This document shows, piece after piece, positions 52,425-61,994 of a stretch of DNA of 64,000 nt. Positions within the stretch are counted from its first letter, which is position 1; each line of letters starts with the position of its first letter. Both the position numbers and the translations under genes were made by a program. Under the pieces are notes generated by a model. That model ran no database searches, was not told where the DNA came from, and was given only the letters and a program-made list of their open reading frames with translations. Source of the DNA: Tunturibacter psychrotolerans (GTDB lineage: Bacteria > Acidobacteriota > Terriglobia > Terriglobales > Acidobacteriaceae); contig NZ_CP132942.1 of NCBI RefSeq assembly GCF_040359615.1, positions 1,550,001 to 1,614,000 on the forward strand, given 5' to 3'.

Positions 52425-55353
52425 CACCAGCTTACGAATTCAATTCAATGCGTGGTTGCAGACTGTCCTGTTCGTGCTGTTTTGCTGGTTTGCGACCGCA
52501 GCGACTGCGTTGGCTGGCGGTCCACGCTGGGTGACGGGGCCGCCGTACTTTACGACCTCCGGAGCTCCGGTGGTTTGGTATACGAACCAGCCGCTTTATT
52601 TCACCGATCCTGGGGATCTGAGCTCGACGGTGAACCACGCGGCGGCGGACGCTCTTGTTGCTGCTGCGGCGGCGGTCTGGACTGTTCCGACTGCAACCCT
52701 TGTGCTGTCGCAGGGCGGAGCGCTGAATGAGCATGTCAGCGGAGCCAATGCTTTTCTGGGATCGAATGGGCCCATCTTTCCTGCCGATGTGCAGAGCAGC
52801 AACTATCTCGCCAAGCAGATCGCGGTGATTTACGACAGCGATGGGTCAATTACAGACCTTCTGCTGGGCAATGGGGCGAGCGATCCTTCGGGATGCCTGC
52901 AGAATGGCGTGACGGAGAGCGTTGATTCGATCGTGCCGGCTGGTTTCATTCAGCATGCGATTCTGATTCTCAATGGCCGCTGCACCGGGGCTGCGCCTGA
53001 GCAACAGATGCAGCTGCAGTATCAACTGATGCGCGCGTTCGGTCGTGTGCTTGGGTTGGGTTGGTCGCAGACCAATGACAACGTCTTCACGGACAGCCCG
53101 CAACCTACGTTCGACCAGGCGATGTTTTGGCCGGTGATGCATCCGATCGATATCATTTGTGGCCCGTATACCTACCAGTGCATGCCGCAGCCATTCACTC
53201 TTCGTCCGGATGATCTGTCGGCGCTGGCGCAACTCTACTTTATCGATCAAGGGCAGGCGGGCGCGGGCAAGATGGATAGCCTGCTGAACGCGAACCTGTT
53301 TGATGGGCATGTCATCTTTCCTACGGGAGAGGGAATGCAAGGGGTCAACGTCGTCGTGCGCCGATGGGCACAGTTTACCCTGCCGTCGGCGATCGAAGAC
53401 AGGTATACGGTTTCCAGTGTGTCGGGCGCTCTGTTTCGCCAATCGAACGGCAATCCTGTGAGTGGCCCAGACTCGTCGTTTGCCGGAAGCCAAGGGAGCC
53501 AGAATTCATCGGACGAGGGCTATTATTTGCTGGACCGAATACCGATGCTTCCTGGCACCTATCAGCAGCTGGTTATAGAGACAGAGCCTGTCAATCCGCT
53601 GTATACGGGACAATATGCTGTGGGACCGTATGTCGCCAATACCGTCGCGCCGTCTGGATCGGATCCGGTGACGGCCTATGGAATCTTCGGCAGCTACGCC
53701 CAGCCGTTCGTAGATTTTGTGACGAACGATGCAGCTGCGAGCTGCAATACGACCACGGACGGAACCGAAGCCACTCCTGCGGCTGTGGCGTCGCAGGGGT
53801 GGTGGTCCGGGTTGCTCTGCGGGTATGGGCACTCCGCCTGGTCTTCGCTCTCGGTGAAAGCGAACCGCTCGGCGACGTTTGAGGTTACGGCGGAAGATGA
53901 ACAGGGATTCGCGACCAGCGCCAAGGCGATGCCGGTGATTGGAATTTGGAATGCGACAGACGTGCTGGGCTCGTTGCCTGGCGTTGCGGGTGCTGGTGAG
54001 GCCTTCAACGGCGAGGCCAATGGGATGACTACGCTGACCACTACGTTTACGCAACCAAATCAGTTACGAATTGGGATCGCCGATCAGCGCGGAGATGGAC
54101 GCCCGGACTTCAATTACGAGGCACGCGTACTTTATGCGGATTCGCTGAGTCCTGCAACGGTGAGCGCTGCGGGCGGTACGATTACGATCAGTGGAATGGG
54201 CTTTCGTACGGGCAATGCGGTGACAGTGAACGGTGTTGCCGCCACAGTTTCGAGCTGGACCGCAAACACGATTGTCGCTACTGTGCCTTCGATTCACGCA
54301 CTCGGCTCGAGCACGGCGCTGGTTGCCGATGTCGCAGTTACGGATTTGTCTACCGGTGGGACAACTGTGATGACGCAGTCGCTGAGCTATGCTGCGCCGG
54401 TGCCTGTGCTTAGCCTGGTGAGTGCGCCTTCGGGTCTGGTGCAGCTCTCGCAACCTGCAGCGACGCCGTTTGCCGTGAAGGTGCTGAATGGCGATGGAGC
54501 GACTCCGGTCGTGGGCGAGGCTGTGACCTTTACCGCGACGAATGGCTCGGTGCAATTTTCTGCTTGTGGAACGGCCAGTTGTACCGTGAGTACAGGTGCG
54601 AATGGCATCGCCTCGACGGTTGTTACACCGATGAGCGCGGGCGGGATCACGCTGCAGGCGACCGGAGTGGACGGTACGGCGATTGCATCTTTCACGGCGG
54701 CTACACGCGTCCAAACCGCGACTGCGATACAGGCGGTCGAATATATCGTGGAGGGCGCGACTGTGGAATGGAGTCCGCAGCTTAGCGTAACCGATAACTT
54801 TGCTTCGACTGCGGGACTGCCGGTTGCTTGGCAGGCAATTTCAGGGGCGGTTTCGGTGTCGCCGGCAAGCTCTCAGGTCAACTCGCAGGAGATGGCGCAG
54901 ACTGTTGCGACGGCTGGTCCGTTGACGGCTGGAGGACAGGCTGTCCTTTCTGGCTGCGCCTGGACGAACACCTGTGCTTCGTTTACGACGCAGGGCGTCG
55001 ATCTTGCGGACCTGCGCTTGATTGCGGTTAGCGGAGCTGGTCAAATCGTTTCAGCGTCGGGTTCGCTTGCGTCGGTGGTGTTGCAAGTGACGGACACGGC
55101 ATCGCATCCGGTTGCTGGCGCTGTCGTTCAGATCTACCAGACGGTTGATGCCTGGGAGGCGGCTTGTCCGGACCGGGGGCGTTGTCCGATTGCGCCTGTT
55201 CTTGCTTCGTCGCAGTCTTCGGCCGTCTCTGATGCGAATGGTTTTTTGACCGTGGCCCCGCAGCAGACTTCGAGTATCGCTGAAACGACGAATCTTGTTG
55301 CCGCTACAGGCACGCAGGGTTTTATTTCTCTTGCTCTGCAAAAGCAGCCCTGA
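52411..55353 (+). CDS. Secreted protein with degenerate matrixin-like domain plus IPT/TIG and Ig-like domains
   Basis: A 980-residue exported protein; signal near residues 14-36 (WLQTVLFVLFCWFATAATALA). Residues ~37-285 follow a matrixin-type metalloprotease layout: a helix AAADALVAAAAAVWTVPTATLVL, the active-site helix as RAFGRVLGLGWS (208-219), a Met-turn at VMHP (242-245) and the terminal LRPDDLSALAQLYF. Aligned to HExxHxxGxxH, the ligands are replaced by Arg208, Arg212 and Trp218 and the Glu by Ala209, so zinc binding is unlikely. Further domains: a carboxypeptidase-regulatory-like region (~300-400), an IPT/TIG domain (~575-665; LSPATVSAAGGTITISGMGF) and bacterial Ig-like domains to the end. 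It is probably a binding or structural pseudo-protease. Confidence 0.75.
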   Translation: MARPDTSLRIQFNAWLQTVLFVLFCWFATAATALAGGPRWVTGPPYFTTSGAPVVWYTNQPLYFTDPGDLSSTVNHAAADALVAAAAAVWTVPTATLVLSQGGALNEHVSGANAFLGSNGPIFPADVQSSNYLAKQIAVIYDSDGSITDLLLGNGASDPSGCLQNGVTESVDSIVPAGFIQHAILILNGRCTGAAPEQQMQLQYQLMRAFGRVLGLGWSQTNDNVFTDSPQPTFDQAMFWPVMHPIDIICGPYTYQCMPQPFTLRPDDLSALAQLYFIDQGQAGAGKMDSLLNANLFDGHVIFPTGEGMQGVNVVVRRWAQFTLPSAIEDRYTVSSVSGALFRQSNGNPVSGPDSSFAGSQGSQNSSDEGYYLLDRIPMLPGTYQQLVIETEPVNPLYTGQYAVGPYVANTVAPSGSDPVTAYGIFGSYAQPFVDFVTNDAAASCNTTTDGTEATPAAVASQGWWSGLLCGYGHSAWSSLSVKANRSATFEVTAEDEQGFATSAKAMPVIGIWNATDVLGSLPGVAGAGEAFNGEANGMTTLTTTFTQPNQLRIGIADQRGDGRPDFNYEARVLYADSLSPATVSAAGGTITISGMGFRTGNAVTVNGVAATVSSWTANTIVATVPSIHALGSSTALVADVAVTDLSTGGTTVMTQSLSYAAPVPVLSLVSAPSGLVQLSQPAATPFAVKVLNGDGATPVVGEAVTFTATNGSVQFSACGTASCTVSTGANGIASTVVTPMSAGGITLQATGVDGTAIASFTAATRVQTATAIQAVEYIVEGATVEWSPQLSVTDNFASTAGLPVAWQAISGAVSVSPASSQVNSQEMAQTVATAGPLTAGGQAVLSGCAWTNTCASFTTQGVDLADLRLIAVSGAGQIVSASGSLASVVLQVTDTASHPVAGAVVQIYQTVDAWEAACPDRGRCPIAPVLASSQSSAVSDANGFLTVAPQQTSSIAETTNLVAATGTQGFISLALQKQP

Positions 55354-55491
55354 TTCCTTTGATGGAAGAAGCCAGGCTTCTCTGTAACTCCTCGGGGAGA
55401 AGACCGTCAAATCAGGCAGTGAATCTCGTGCAAAGCCGAAAAGGCTCTATTTGGCATCAAATAAGAGACAAGTAAATGAGGAGCCCGGACG

Positions 55492-56874
55492 ATGGCGGTA
55501 GCGACGGCAGTGGGAAGCGGACCTGTACGGAAGCGGGTCGTCATTCTGGGTGGGGGTTTTGGGGGCATCAATGCGGTGACGGGTCTGGGGAAGCTTCCGG
55601 TTGACGTCACACTTGTGGATCGCAGAAACCATTACTTATTTCAGCCGTTGCTCTACCAGGTGGCGCTCGCGGTTCTTTCTCCGGCCGATATTGCGCAGCC
55701 GATTCGTGCGCTTGTACGCAATCATCCGAATGTCGACGTGCTGATGGATGAGGCGGTGGGATTCGATGTGGCGCAGCGGCGCGTACATCTGAAGACGGGT
55801 GTGGAGCTTGAGTACGACTACCTGATTGTCGCGACGGGCTCGACGCACTCTTATTTTGGAAAGGACGAGTGGGCTAAGCTTGCGCCCGGACTCAAAACAG
55901 TCGAAGATGCGACGGAGATTCGCCGGAGGGTTTTGCTCGCCTTCGAACTCGCAGAGCGGCAGATGATGGAGACCGGGACTCATCCTGCGCTGAACTTCGT
56001 GATTATCGGCGGGGGGCCGACGGGGGTCGAGCTTGCGGGAGCTATCAGCGACATTGCGCGACTGTACATGGCACGTGATTTTCGCCACATCGACCCTTCG
56101 ATGGCGAAGGTTCTTATTCTGGAGGGCGGCCCGAATATTTTGACTGCTTATCCCACGGATCTGCAACAGAAGGCGATTGAGCAGCTTGCCGAGCTCGGTG
56201 TGATGGTTCGGACCGGCGCCCATGTGAGTGATGTGCAGCCGGGTTATGTGATGGTGGGGGAGGAACGCATCGATGCGGTGGTTACGCTGTGGGCGGCAGG
56301 AGTGCAGGCCTCGCCGCTAGGCAAGATGCTTGGCGCGGAGACAGATAGACGTGGTGCGGTGATTGTCGATGGGCATCTTAATCCGCCGGGGCATCCGGAG
56401 ATCTTTATCTGCGGGGATCTTGCGCACTTCGAGCAGGATGGCAAGCAGGTGCCGGGTGTGGCTCAGCCTGCCATGCAGATGGGAACCTATGCTGCGAAAC
56501 GTATTGGCCGGTTGGTCGCTGCCGCCTCAGGGAGTGACGGGAGCGGCAAGGACAAAGAGTTTCGGTACTTTGACAAAGGCGATATGGCGACGATCGGACG
56601 CAAGGCAGCGGTTGCTAAGATCGAGTGGCCGTTCAAGGCACATTGGAGCGGATTTCCTGCGTGGATGACGTGGCTGGTCGTGCACATCTTTTTTCTTATC
56701 GGTTTTCGGAATCGGCTTGCCGTCTTCCGCCAGTGGGCGTGGACGTATCTAACGTTCAAAGATGGGGCGCGGCTGATTACGGGCTCGCAGGAGCTTCCCG
56801 GCTGGAATGCGCAGGAGGAACATACGGGAGTTCTTCCGACCAAACCGCTGGATATGAGTTCGCCCAAAACATAA
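55492..56874 (+). CDS. ndh: Type II NADH dehydrogenase (NAD(P)/FAD-dependent oxidoreductase)
   Basis: A 460-residue non-proton-pumping NADH:quinone oxidoreductase. FAD loop VVILGGGFGGINAVTGLGKLPVDVTLVDRRNHYLFQPLLYQVA; YDYLIVATGSTHSYFG; NADH loop FVIIGGGPTGVELAGAISDIAR; VTLWAAGVQASPLG; IFICGDLAHFE...VPGVAQPAMQMG. The C-terminus has the membrane-facing segment FPAWMTWLVVHIFFLIGFRNRLAVFRQWAWTYLTF. It passes NADH electrons to quinone at the inner membrane face. ATG after AGGAG. A strong hairpin terminator follows. Confidence 0.94.
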   Translation: MAVATAVGSGPVRKRVVILGGGFGGINAVTGLGKLPVDVTLVDRRNHYLFQPLLYQVALAVLSPADIAQPIRALVRNHPNVDVLMDEAVGFDVAQRRVHLKTGVELEYDYLIVATGSTHSYFGKDEWAKLAPGLKTVEDATEIRRRVLLAFELAERQMMETGTHPALNFVIIGGGPTGVELAGAISDIARLYMARDFRHIDPSMAKVLILEGGPNILTAYPTDLQQKAIEQLAELGVMVRTGAHVSDVQPGYVMVGEERIDAVVTLWAAGVQASPLGKMLGAETDRRGAVIVDGHLNPPGHPEIFICGDLAHFEQDGKQVPGVAQPAMQMGTYAAKRIGRLVAAASGSDGSGKDKEFRYFDKGDMATIGRKAAVAKIEWPFKAHWSGFPAWMTWLVVHIFFLIGFRNRLAVFRQWAWTYLTFKDGARLITGSQELPGWNAQEEHTGVLPTKPLDMSSPKT

Positions 56875-56895
56875 TCCGGATGACAGGGCTAAATA

Positions 56896-56925
56896 GGAAA
56901 GAGCCGCATGATGGCGGCTCTTTCC
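56896..56925. terminator. Bidirectional hairpin terminator between ndh and aldo/keto reductase
   Basis: GGAAAGAGCCGC (56896-56907) pairs perfectly with GCGGCTCTTTCC (56914-56925) across a 6-base loop. It lies between convergent genes and can serve both. Confidence 0.85.
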
Positions 56926-56947
56926 CGGTTGGAATGGATTTTGGTGG

Positions 56948-57817
56948 TTATTTCGCGGAGTCTTCGATCTCTTTCCACTCGGCTGCCGATAGCTTTACAT
57001 CGGCTGCGGCGACGTTCTCTTCGAGGTGCTTTACCGAGGTCGTTCCCGGGATGGGCAGCATGACGGGGGAGCGATGGAGCAGCCACGCGAGTGAGAGTTG
57101 CGAGACCGTTGCATGGTGTTTCTTCGCGGCGGAGTCGAGTTTGCCGCCGGGCTGAGCGAGCTTACCTGCTGCTACAGGGAACCAGGGGATAAACGCGATT
57201 TTGTGTTTGGCGCAGTAGTCGACAACGTCCTCGTGCTGGCGGTCGCCGATGTTGTACTGATTTTGCACGCTCACGATCTCGACCACTTTACGAGCCTGGT
57301 CAATTTCGTGAGGTTTCACCTCGCTTAATCCGATGTGTCGGATCTTGCCCTGTTCCTGTAGTTTTTTGATTGCGCCGAGCGACTCCTCGACCGGCACCTT
57401 CGGGTCGATGCGGTGTAGTTGCCACAGGTCGATCCGTTCAAGTTTCAATCTGCGCAGGCTCATCTCCACCTGCTGGGTCAGGTACTCGGGGCGGCCTACG
57501 GGCAGCCACTGATTTGGTCCCTGGCGTGTGAGGCCGCCTTTGGTTGCGATGATGACATCCTTTGCGTAAGGAGCTAGCGCCTCGCCGATGAGTTGTTCGC
57601 TCACATCGGGTCCGTAGGCGTCGGCGGTATCGATGAAGTTGATGCCGAGTTCGACGACGTGTCGCAGAACCTTTTTTGCGCCTTCGATATCTTTGGGGTC
57701 GCCCCAGATCCCGTCGCCGGTGATCCGCATTGCCCCATATCCCATGCGATTGACGGTGAGATCGCCGCCGATCGAAAACGTGCCGCTTGCCTTCGCGTTT
57801 ACGGTTGAAGTTGTCAT
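56948..57817 (-). CDS. Aldo/keto reductase
   Basis: A 289-residue AKR TIM barrel. The tetrad can be read in order: the Asp/Tyr region [23 protein letters not shown], the Lys in DVIIATKGG and the His in [15 protein letters not shown] [44 protein letters not shown] and the NADPH-binding [25 protein letters not shown] complete it. It reduces aldehydes or ketones with NADPH in the cytoplasm; substrate unknown. It starts 4 bases after the stop of the MBL-fold gene on the same strand, so they form an operon. Confidence 0.93.
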   Translation of the reverse strand: MTTSTVNAKASGTFSIGGDLTVNRMGYGAMRITGDGIWGDPKDIEGAKKVLRHVVELGINFIDTADAYGPDVSEQLIGEALAPYAKDVIIATKGGLTRQGPNQWLPVGRPEYLTQQVEMSLRRLKLERIDLWQLHRIDPKVPVEESLGAIKKLQEQGKIRHIGLSEVKPHEIDQARKVVEIVSVQNQYNIGDRQHEDVVDYCAKHKIAFIPWFPVAAGKLAQPGGKLDSAAKKHHATVSQLSLAWLLHRSPVMLPIPGTTSVKHLEENVAAADVKLSAAEWKEIEDSAK

Positions 57818-57820
57818 AAG

Positions 57821-58738
57821 CTATCGGATGCTGGTCGCCGGGTGAAGATGCATCGTCTCGCCCTCGCCCAGAATTTTTATTTTTCGGTTGATTCCGAGTC
57901 TTTGTGCCTCCGCTTCGAGGCGCTGTACGGGCTCTTCCATCGGCTCGCGGCCGAGGCGGAAGGTCCCATAGTGCATCGGCACCATCTGCTCGGCTCCGAG
58001 TTCGACGAAGGCGCGCACGGCCTCTTCCGGGCTGGTGTGCACGGAGCGGTAGGTGTCTGGAAAATAGGCGCCTATGGGCAGGAGGGCAACTTCGGGTTTG
58101 AGTTTTGCGCCAATCTCGCGGAAGCCGTCGAAGTAAGCGGTATCGCCAGAGTGGTAGACCGACTGGCCGCCGCCGTGGACGACATATCCGCCGTAGCCAC
58201 GGTGGGTGTCGCGAAACATTCTTGCTCCCCAATGTTTGCAGGGAGTCATGGTTATCGTGAGGCCTTGTATTTCAATCTGTTCCCACCATGCCAGGCCGTG
58301 AATTCGCGAGAAGCCAAGGCGTTCCACGAGGTCCTCGACGCCGCGCGGCACTACGACCTCGGGAGTCTGGCCGGTTAGCTTTCGGGTTGCGCGGATGACG
58401 CGGCGCAGAGATGCCATATCGAGGTGGTCCATGTGGGCGTGGGTGAGAAGAACCACGTCGATGGCTGGCAACGCTTCGACTGTGACGCCAGGACGCCGTT
58501 GGCGGCGCAGGAGAACCAGGCGTTTTGAGAAGACAGGGTCGACGAGCAGCTTTCGCCCATGAACTTGCAGAAGAAACGAGGAGTGACCAATGAAAGTGAC
58601 TCCAAGTTCGTTGCGGTCCACCAGCTCGACGGGCCGGGAGATTCCGGTCATCGGTTGCTCGTGACTCTCGCGCACCAACCGCCAGAGCTGTTCCATCTTT
58701 CTAACTGCGAATGGTCTGCCTCGCCAGGTTCTTTGCAT
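57821..58738 (-). CDS. MBL-fold metallo-hydrolase (UlaG / NAPE-PLD-like)
   Basis: A 305-residue metallo-beta-lactamase-fold protein. The metal motif is LLTHAHMDHLD; further ligands are in TPCKHWGARMFRD, VYHSGDTAYFDGF and MVPMHYGTFRLG. The GVTFIGHSSFLLQVHGRKLLVDPVFSKR opening is that of the UlaG/NAPE-PLD-like subgroup, which acts on phosphodiesters or lactones. The start at 58738 follows GGTGAG; an ATG at residue 15 is possible. It is the upstream partner of the aldo/keto reductase. Substrate unknown. Confidence 0.9.
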   Translation of the reverse strand: MQRTWRGRPFAVRKMEQLWRLVRESHEQPMTGISRPVELVDRNELGVTFIGHSSFLLQVHGRKLLVDPVFSKRLVLLRRQRRPGVTVEALPAIDVVLLTHAHMDHLDMASLRRVIRATRKLTGQTPEVVVPRGVEDLVERLGFSRIHGLAWWEQIEIQGLTITMTPCKHWGARMFRDTHRGYGGYVVHGGGQSVYHSGDTAYFDGFREIGAKLKPEVALLPIGAYFPDTYRSVHTSPEEAVRAFVELGAEQMVPMHYGTFRLGREPMEEPVQRLEAEAQRLGINRKIKILGEGETMHLHPATSIR

Positions 58739-58985
58739 TCATCTCACCAATAAATAGATGCTCCAAGCGATCTTATGGACCAGATGCCGGTGGAAAACGA
58801 TCTTGTAATGGGTTTCCCTTTGGGCTGGAGCGGCATCTACCTTGCCAGAATGCCTGCTGGGAGCGCCTCGTAGAGAGACTTAGCGAGGGGAACCAGCATG
58901 CAGAGGGAGCGTCGCCATCTCTTCCGCCGATCCCATCCTCGATCCTGTTCATGGCGTCCGTGTTCAACGGCGCATATGGGATCTT

Positions 58986-59984
58986 GTGTCGCGGTCGCCG
59001 CTTCAATCTCTTTGGAATTTTGAGGGCATCCCGATCCGGGCTGTGGCGAAGCATACCTGGAGGTCCTTTCTGGACGATAACCTGGTGGGGCGTGCTGCCG
59101 AACTTGGTTTCTACTTTATCTTTGCGTTGTTTCCAAGCTTGTTTACGGCGACGTCGCTGCTTGGATTGGCTGCTCGCTCGGCATCGCACATCTATTACTC
59201 TCTGCTGGGCTATCTCTCGATTGTTATCCCGCGAGATGCGATGGGGACGGTGCTAGAGACCTTCAACCAGACAACTGCCGCGGCTACTGGCGGGAAGCTT
59301 ACCTTTGGGTTGGCTGCGGCGGTGTGGAGTGCTTCGGTGGGATTTTCCGCGATTCAGGACTCGCTTAATGTGGTCTATAAGGTCAAGGAGACTCGCTCCT
59401 ACTTTGCAGCTCGATTTTCCGCGATTGGCGTGACCATACTCTTGATGGGACTGGTGACGCTGATGCTAGCCTCACTGCTGGGGGGTGACTTTTTTGCCCG
59501 CCTCGCTCACCTGCATATCTACGACCATTTTTTTGCCGCGCTCGTAGCGCTTGTGGCTCGCGTCTTTGGATGGCTGTTCGCCGTGGTTCTGTTGTCGCTG
59601 TTCTTTGCGGTTATCTATTACTTCGCGCCGGATGTAAAACGAAGTCAATGGCATTGGCTTACGCCAGGCGCGGCCGTAGGCATTGTGGGATGGCTCATCA
59701 CTTCGATTGGACTTCGGCTCTATGTTCACTACTTCGACAATTACTCGGTGACCTATGGGTCGTTAGGCGCTGTGATCATCCTGCTGACGTGGTTTTATTT
59801 GACGGGTCTTATGCTGCTGCTGGGGGCTGAGATCAATAGCGAAATAGAGGCCGCCGCTGCAGCGAAGCGTCTGCTCGTTCTCGAGCAAAACAGCCTTGCT
59901 GCAGCGGCGGCTCCGGCTAATCCAACGCTGGTTTCTGCTGCAGATTCGTCAAGCGCCGAATCTGCTCCTAAGCCTGCTGCCTGA
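58986..59984 (+). CDS. YihY/virulence factor BrkB family membrane protein
   Basis: A 332-residue inner-membrane protein with about six helices, matching YihY/BrkB: WRSFLDDNLVGRAAELGFYFIFALFPSLFTATSLLGLAA, VWSASVGFSAIQDSLNVVYKVKETRSYFAARFSAIGVTILLMGLVTLMLASLLGG, FFAVIYYFAPDVKRSQWHWLTPGAAVGIVGWLITSIGLRLYVHYFDNYSVTYGSLGAVIILLTWFYLTGLMLLLGAEINSEIE. Function of the family is not settled; early naming as RNase BN was wrong. The GTG start at 58986 is used for lack of a better one. Its stop lies two bases before that of the convergent M61 peptidase gene. Confidence 0.9.
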   Translation: MSRSPLQSLWNFEGIPIRAVAKHTWRSFLDDNLVGRAAELGFYFIFALFPSLFTATSLLGLAARSASHIYYSLLGYLSIVIPRDAMGTVLETFNQTTAAATGGKLTFGLAAAVWSASVGFSAIQDSLNVVYKVKETRSYFAARFSAIGVTILLMGLVTLMLASLLGGDFFARLAHLHIYDHFFAALVALVARVFGWLFAVVLLSLFFAVIYYFAPDVKRSQWHWLTPGAAVGIVGWLITSIGLRLYVHYFDNYSVTYGSLGAVIILLTWFYLTGLMLLLGAEINSEIEAAAAAKRLLVLEQNSLAAAAAPANPTLVSAADSSSAESAPKPAA

Positions 59985-59986
59985 TC

Positions 59987-61870
59987 TTACTTCGCTGCGG
60001 GCTTCAGAATGTCATCCAAGCGATCGGGCACCGAGGAGACGCGCTCAAGCTGGGGATAACGCTCGCCATCGTGATAGTCCAGTTTGACCACCTTGTAGTA
60101 GCCGGTGTTGAAGACGATGAGCTCGACGGCCGGACCGGAATCTTTGGCGTCGTGAATTGCGGCCTTGAGGACATCGGGAGTGTAGGCGCGGCCGTTCACT
60201 GCCAGGATCTTCATCCCCGGACCGATACCGGCTTTATCGGTGACACCGCCTTTGAGGACGTCTGAGATATTGCCTGCCTTGTTGGCGTGGAAGCCGATGG
60301 AATACCAGAAGTCGAAGCTTTCCATCTGCTGGTCCTCGAGCGTGCTCCAAGGGTTTGGCTTGTCTGTGTAAGTGAGCCTGTAGCCGCCGTTTTCGATACC
60401 CCCCATGGGGGCTTGAGAGGAGTGCGAATCGAGGCGCGAGCGGAGGAACGTGGCCCAGTCGTTGGGTGCGACATCGTTGAGTACCGCAACGACATCTTCG
60501 AAGGTGTAGGGCACGACCTTTGGTCCTGTGTCTCCGCCGCGGCCGTGAAACTTCGCGACGAAGTCGTCGATCGATTTTTTGCCATTGGTCATCTTGCGAA
60601 TCGTCGTGTCGACGTCGAGCCAGATGAGTTCTCCCTCGTCGTAGTAGTCCACGTTGAGGCGCCAGTTGTCCCATCCCACGCCAGTGGAGTAGAACATCTG
60701 TGCTGAGGTCGCGGTGTCTTGAACATCACGCCAGGTGCGGCCTGGCCGGTTGTTGTACTCCGCTGCGATGGTCGAGAGCCGCTGTTTGTACTGGTCGGCT
60801 GTCCAGATGCCGCAACGTGCGGCGAGTACATCGCCCAGGTACTCGGTCAAACCTTCGTACACCCAGAGGAGGTCGCCTTCCATCGGCTTCTGATAGTTGT
60901 TGGTGGCGAGGCCGGCGGGGCGACGGTATTTGCCGTTCCAGCTATGCGTGAACTCATGCGGAAGCAGCAGGCCATCGAGCACAAACTCGCGATCGTCGGT
61001 GAAGGTAGTGGCTGGCACGCGGTCGTCGCTGGACTGATGATGCTCAAGGCCGAAGTGCGCGACCTCGTCGCTGAGCGTGACGAGGAAGTGGTAGGAGCCG
61101 TAGTGGCGCGACTTATAGAGGGCGCCGGTCTCGCGCACGAGTTTGTCGAAGTCGGCGATGTGTTCTTTGGACAGATCCAGTTGCTCGGGGCCGTCGGCTG
61201 CCATGTCGAGATAATGCTTCGGCGAAATCTCAGGAGCGAGGGGAATCTCGCGGAAGTATCGACCGGCGAGGACGGGGGAGTCGACTAATTGCTCGAGGCT
61301 TAGGGTTTTGAAGGTTGATGTTTGGCCGGATCCGCCATCTTTGTCCAATGCTGTTCCGAGATTCCACCCAACCGGCAACTTCACAGAGGGGGTGAACATG
61401 ACACTGGTGGCGTCGGTATCGGCGGGGTATACCAAAAGCGTGTTCCAGCTGAGAAGAGCGAGGTTTTCGCTGGTCGATCCACCTGCAGAGTATCCAGAGG
61501 TGCCGGCGGTTGCGAGGAAGTCAATTTTCATCTCTAACTGCGTGACGCCCTGTGGAACGGTGATGTGGTAGGCGAACATATCCACCTTGTCGCGCTCCCA
61601 TCTGATCGGCTGACCGTTTGCCGTGATGAAGAAGCCGGCCATGTTATCGATGGGCCCTGTTGGCCCATGCTCTCCGGGGATCCACTTGGGGTAGACGAGG
61701 GTGAGGGGGCCGGCTGACACCGGCATGACCTCGATTGCGTGGAGTATCTTGCGGGGAGCATCAGTGAGATCGACACTGAGGGTGATTGGCGCAGTCTGCG
61801 CCCCTGCCATCAAACCGCCTACGGTTGTTGCCAGAGCTACTCCGGCACACTTCTTCCAAAAACCAGCCAT
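59987..61870 (-). CDS. M61 family metallopeptidase with C-terminal PDZ domain
   Basis: A 627-residue exported peptidase; signal WKKCAGVALATTVGGLMAGA, cleaved before QTAPITLSVDL. The N-terminal beta domain is followed by the catalytic domain with HEFTH (His305, His309) and the third-ligand region LWVYEGLTEYLG (Glu339), all intact. A PDZ domain near residues 520-590 (AGNISDVLKGGVTDKAGIGPGMKILAVNGRAY) is typical of glycyl-aminopeptidase-like M61 proteins. Periplasmic peptide degradation is the likely role. It is divergent from an M13 peptidase gene, 124 bases apart. Confidence 0.93.
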   Translation of the reverse strand: MAGFWKKCAGVALATTVGGLMAGAQTAPITLSVDLTDAPRKILHAIEVMPVSAGPLTLVYPKWIPGEHGPTGPIDNMAGFFITANGQPIRWERDKVDMFAYHITVPQGVTQLEMKIDFLATAGTSGYSAGGSTSENLALLSWNTLLVYPADTDATSVMFTPSVKLPVGWNLGTALDKDGGSGQTSTFKTLSLEQLVDSPVLAGRYFREIPLAPEISPKHYLDMAADGPEQLDLSKEHIADFDKLVRETGALYKSRHYGSYHFLVTLSDEVAHFGLEHHQSSDDRVPATTFTDDREFVLDGLLLPHEFTHSWNGKYRRPAGLATNNYQKPMEGDLLWVYEGLTEYLGDVLAARCGIWTADQYKQRLSTIAAEYNNRPGRTWRDVQDTATSAQMFYSTGVGWDNWRLNVDYYDEGELIWLDVDTTIRKMTNGKKSIDDFVAKFHGRGGDTGPKVVPYTFEDVVAVLNDVAPNDWATFLRSRLDSHSSQAPMGGIENGGYRLTYTDKPNPWSTLEDQQMESFDFWYSIGFHANKAGNISDVLKGGVTDKAGIGPGMKILAVNGRAYTPDVLKAAIHDAKDSGPAVELIVFNTGYYKVVKLDYHDGERYPQLERVSSVPDRLDDILKPAAK

Positions 61871-61994
61871 TGTTCCGCCTTCCGCTTGCTATGTTGAACC
61901 GCAACCAGTCTAACCTTGGCCGACTGACCTTTGGAATGGATCGGCGTGCTTTGCAGGCGTTTTTACGGATAGGATGGTGCACACAGGAGAACTC

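Noticed and set aside
51432..52427. 331-residue minus-strand frame across the TIMP-like gene
   Set aside because: Arg/His/Pro-rich shadow frame; the plus-strand frame has a signal peptide and overlaps the next gene in a sensible way.
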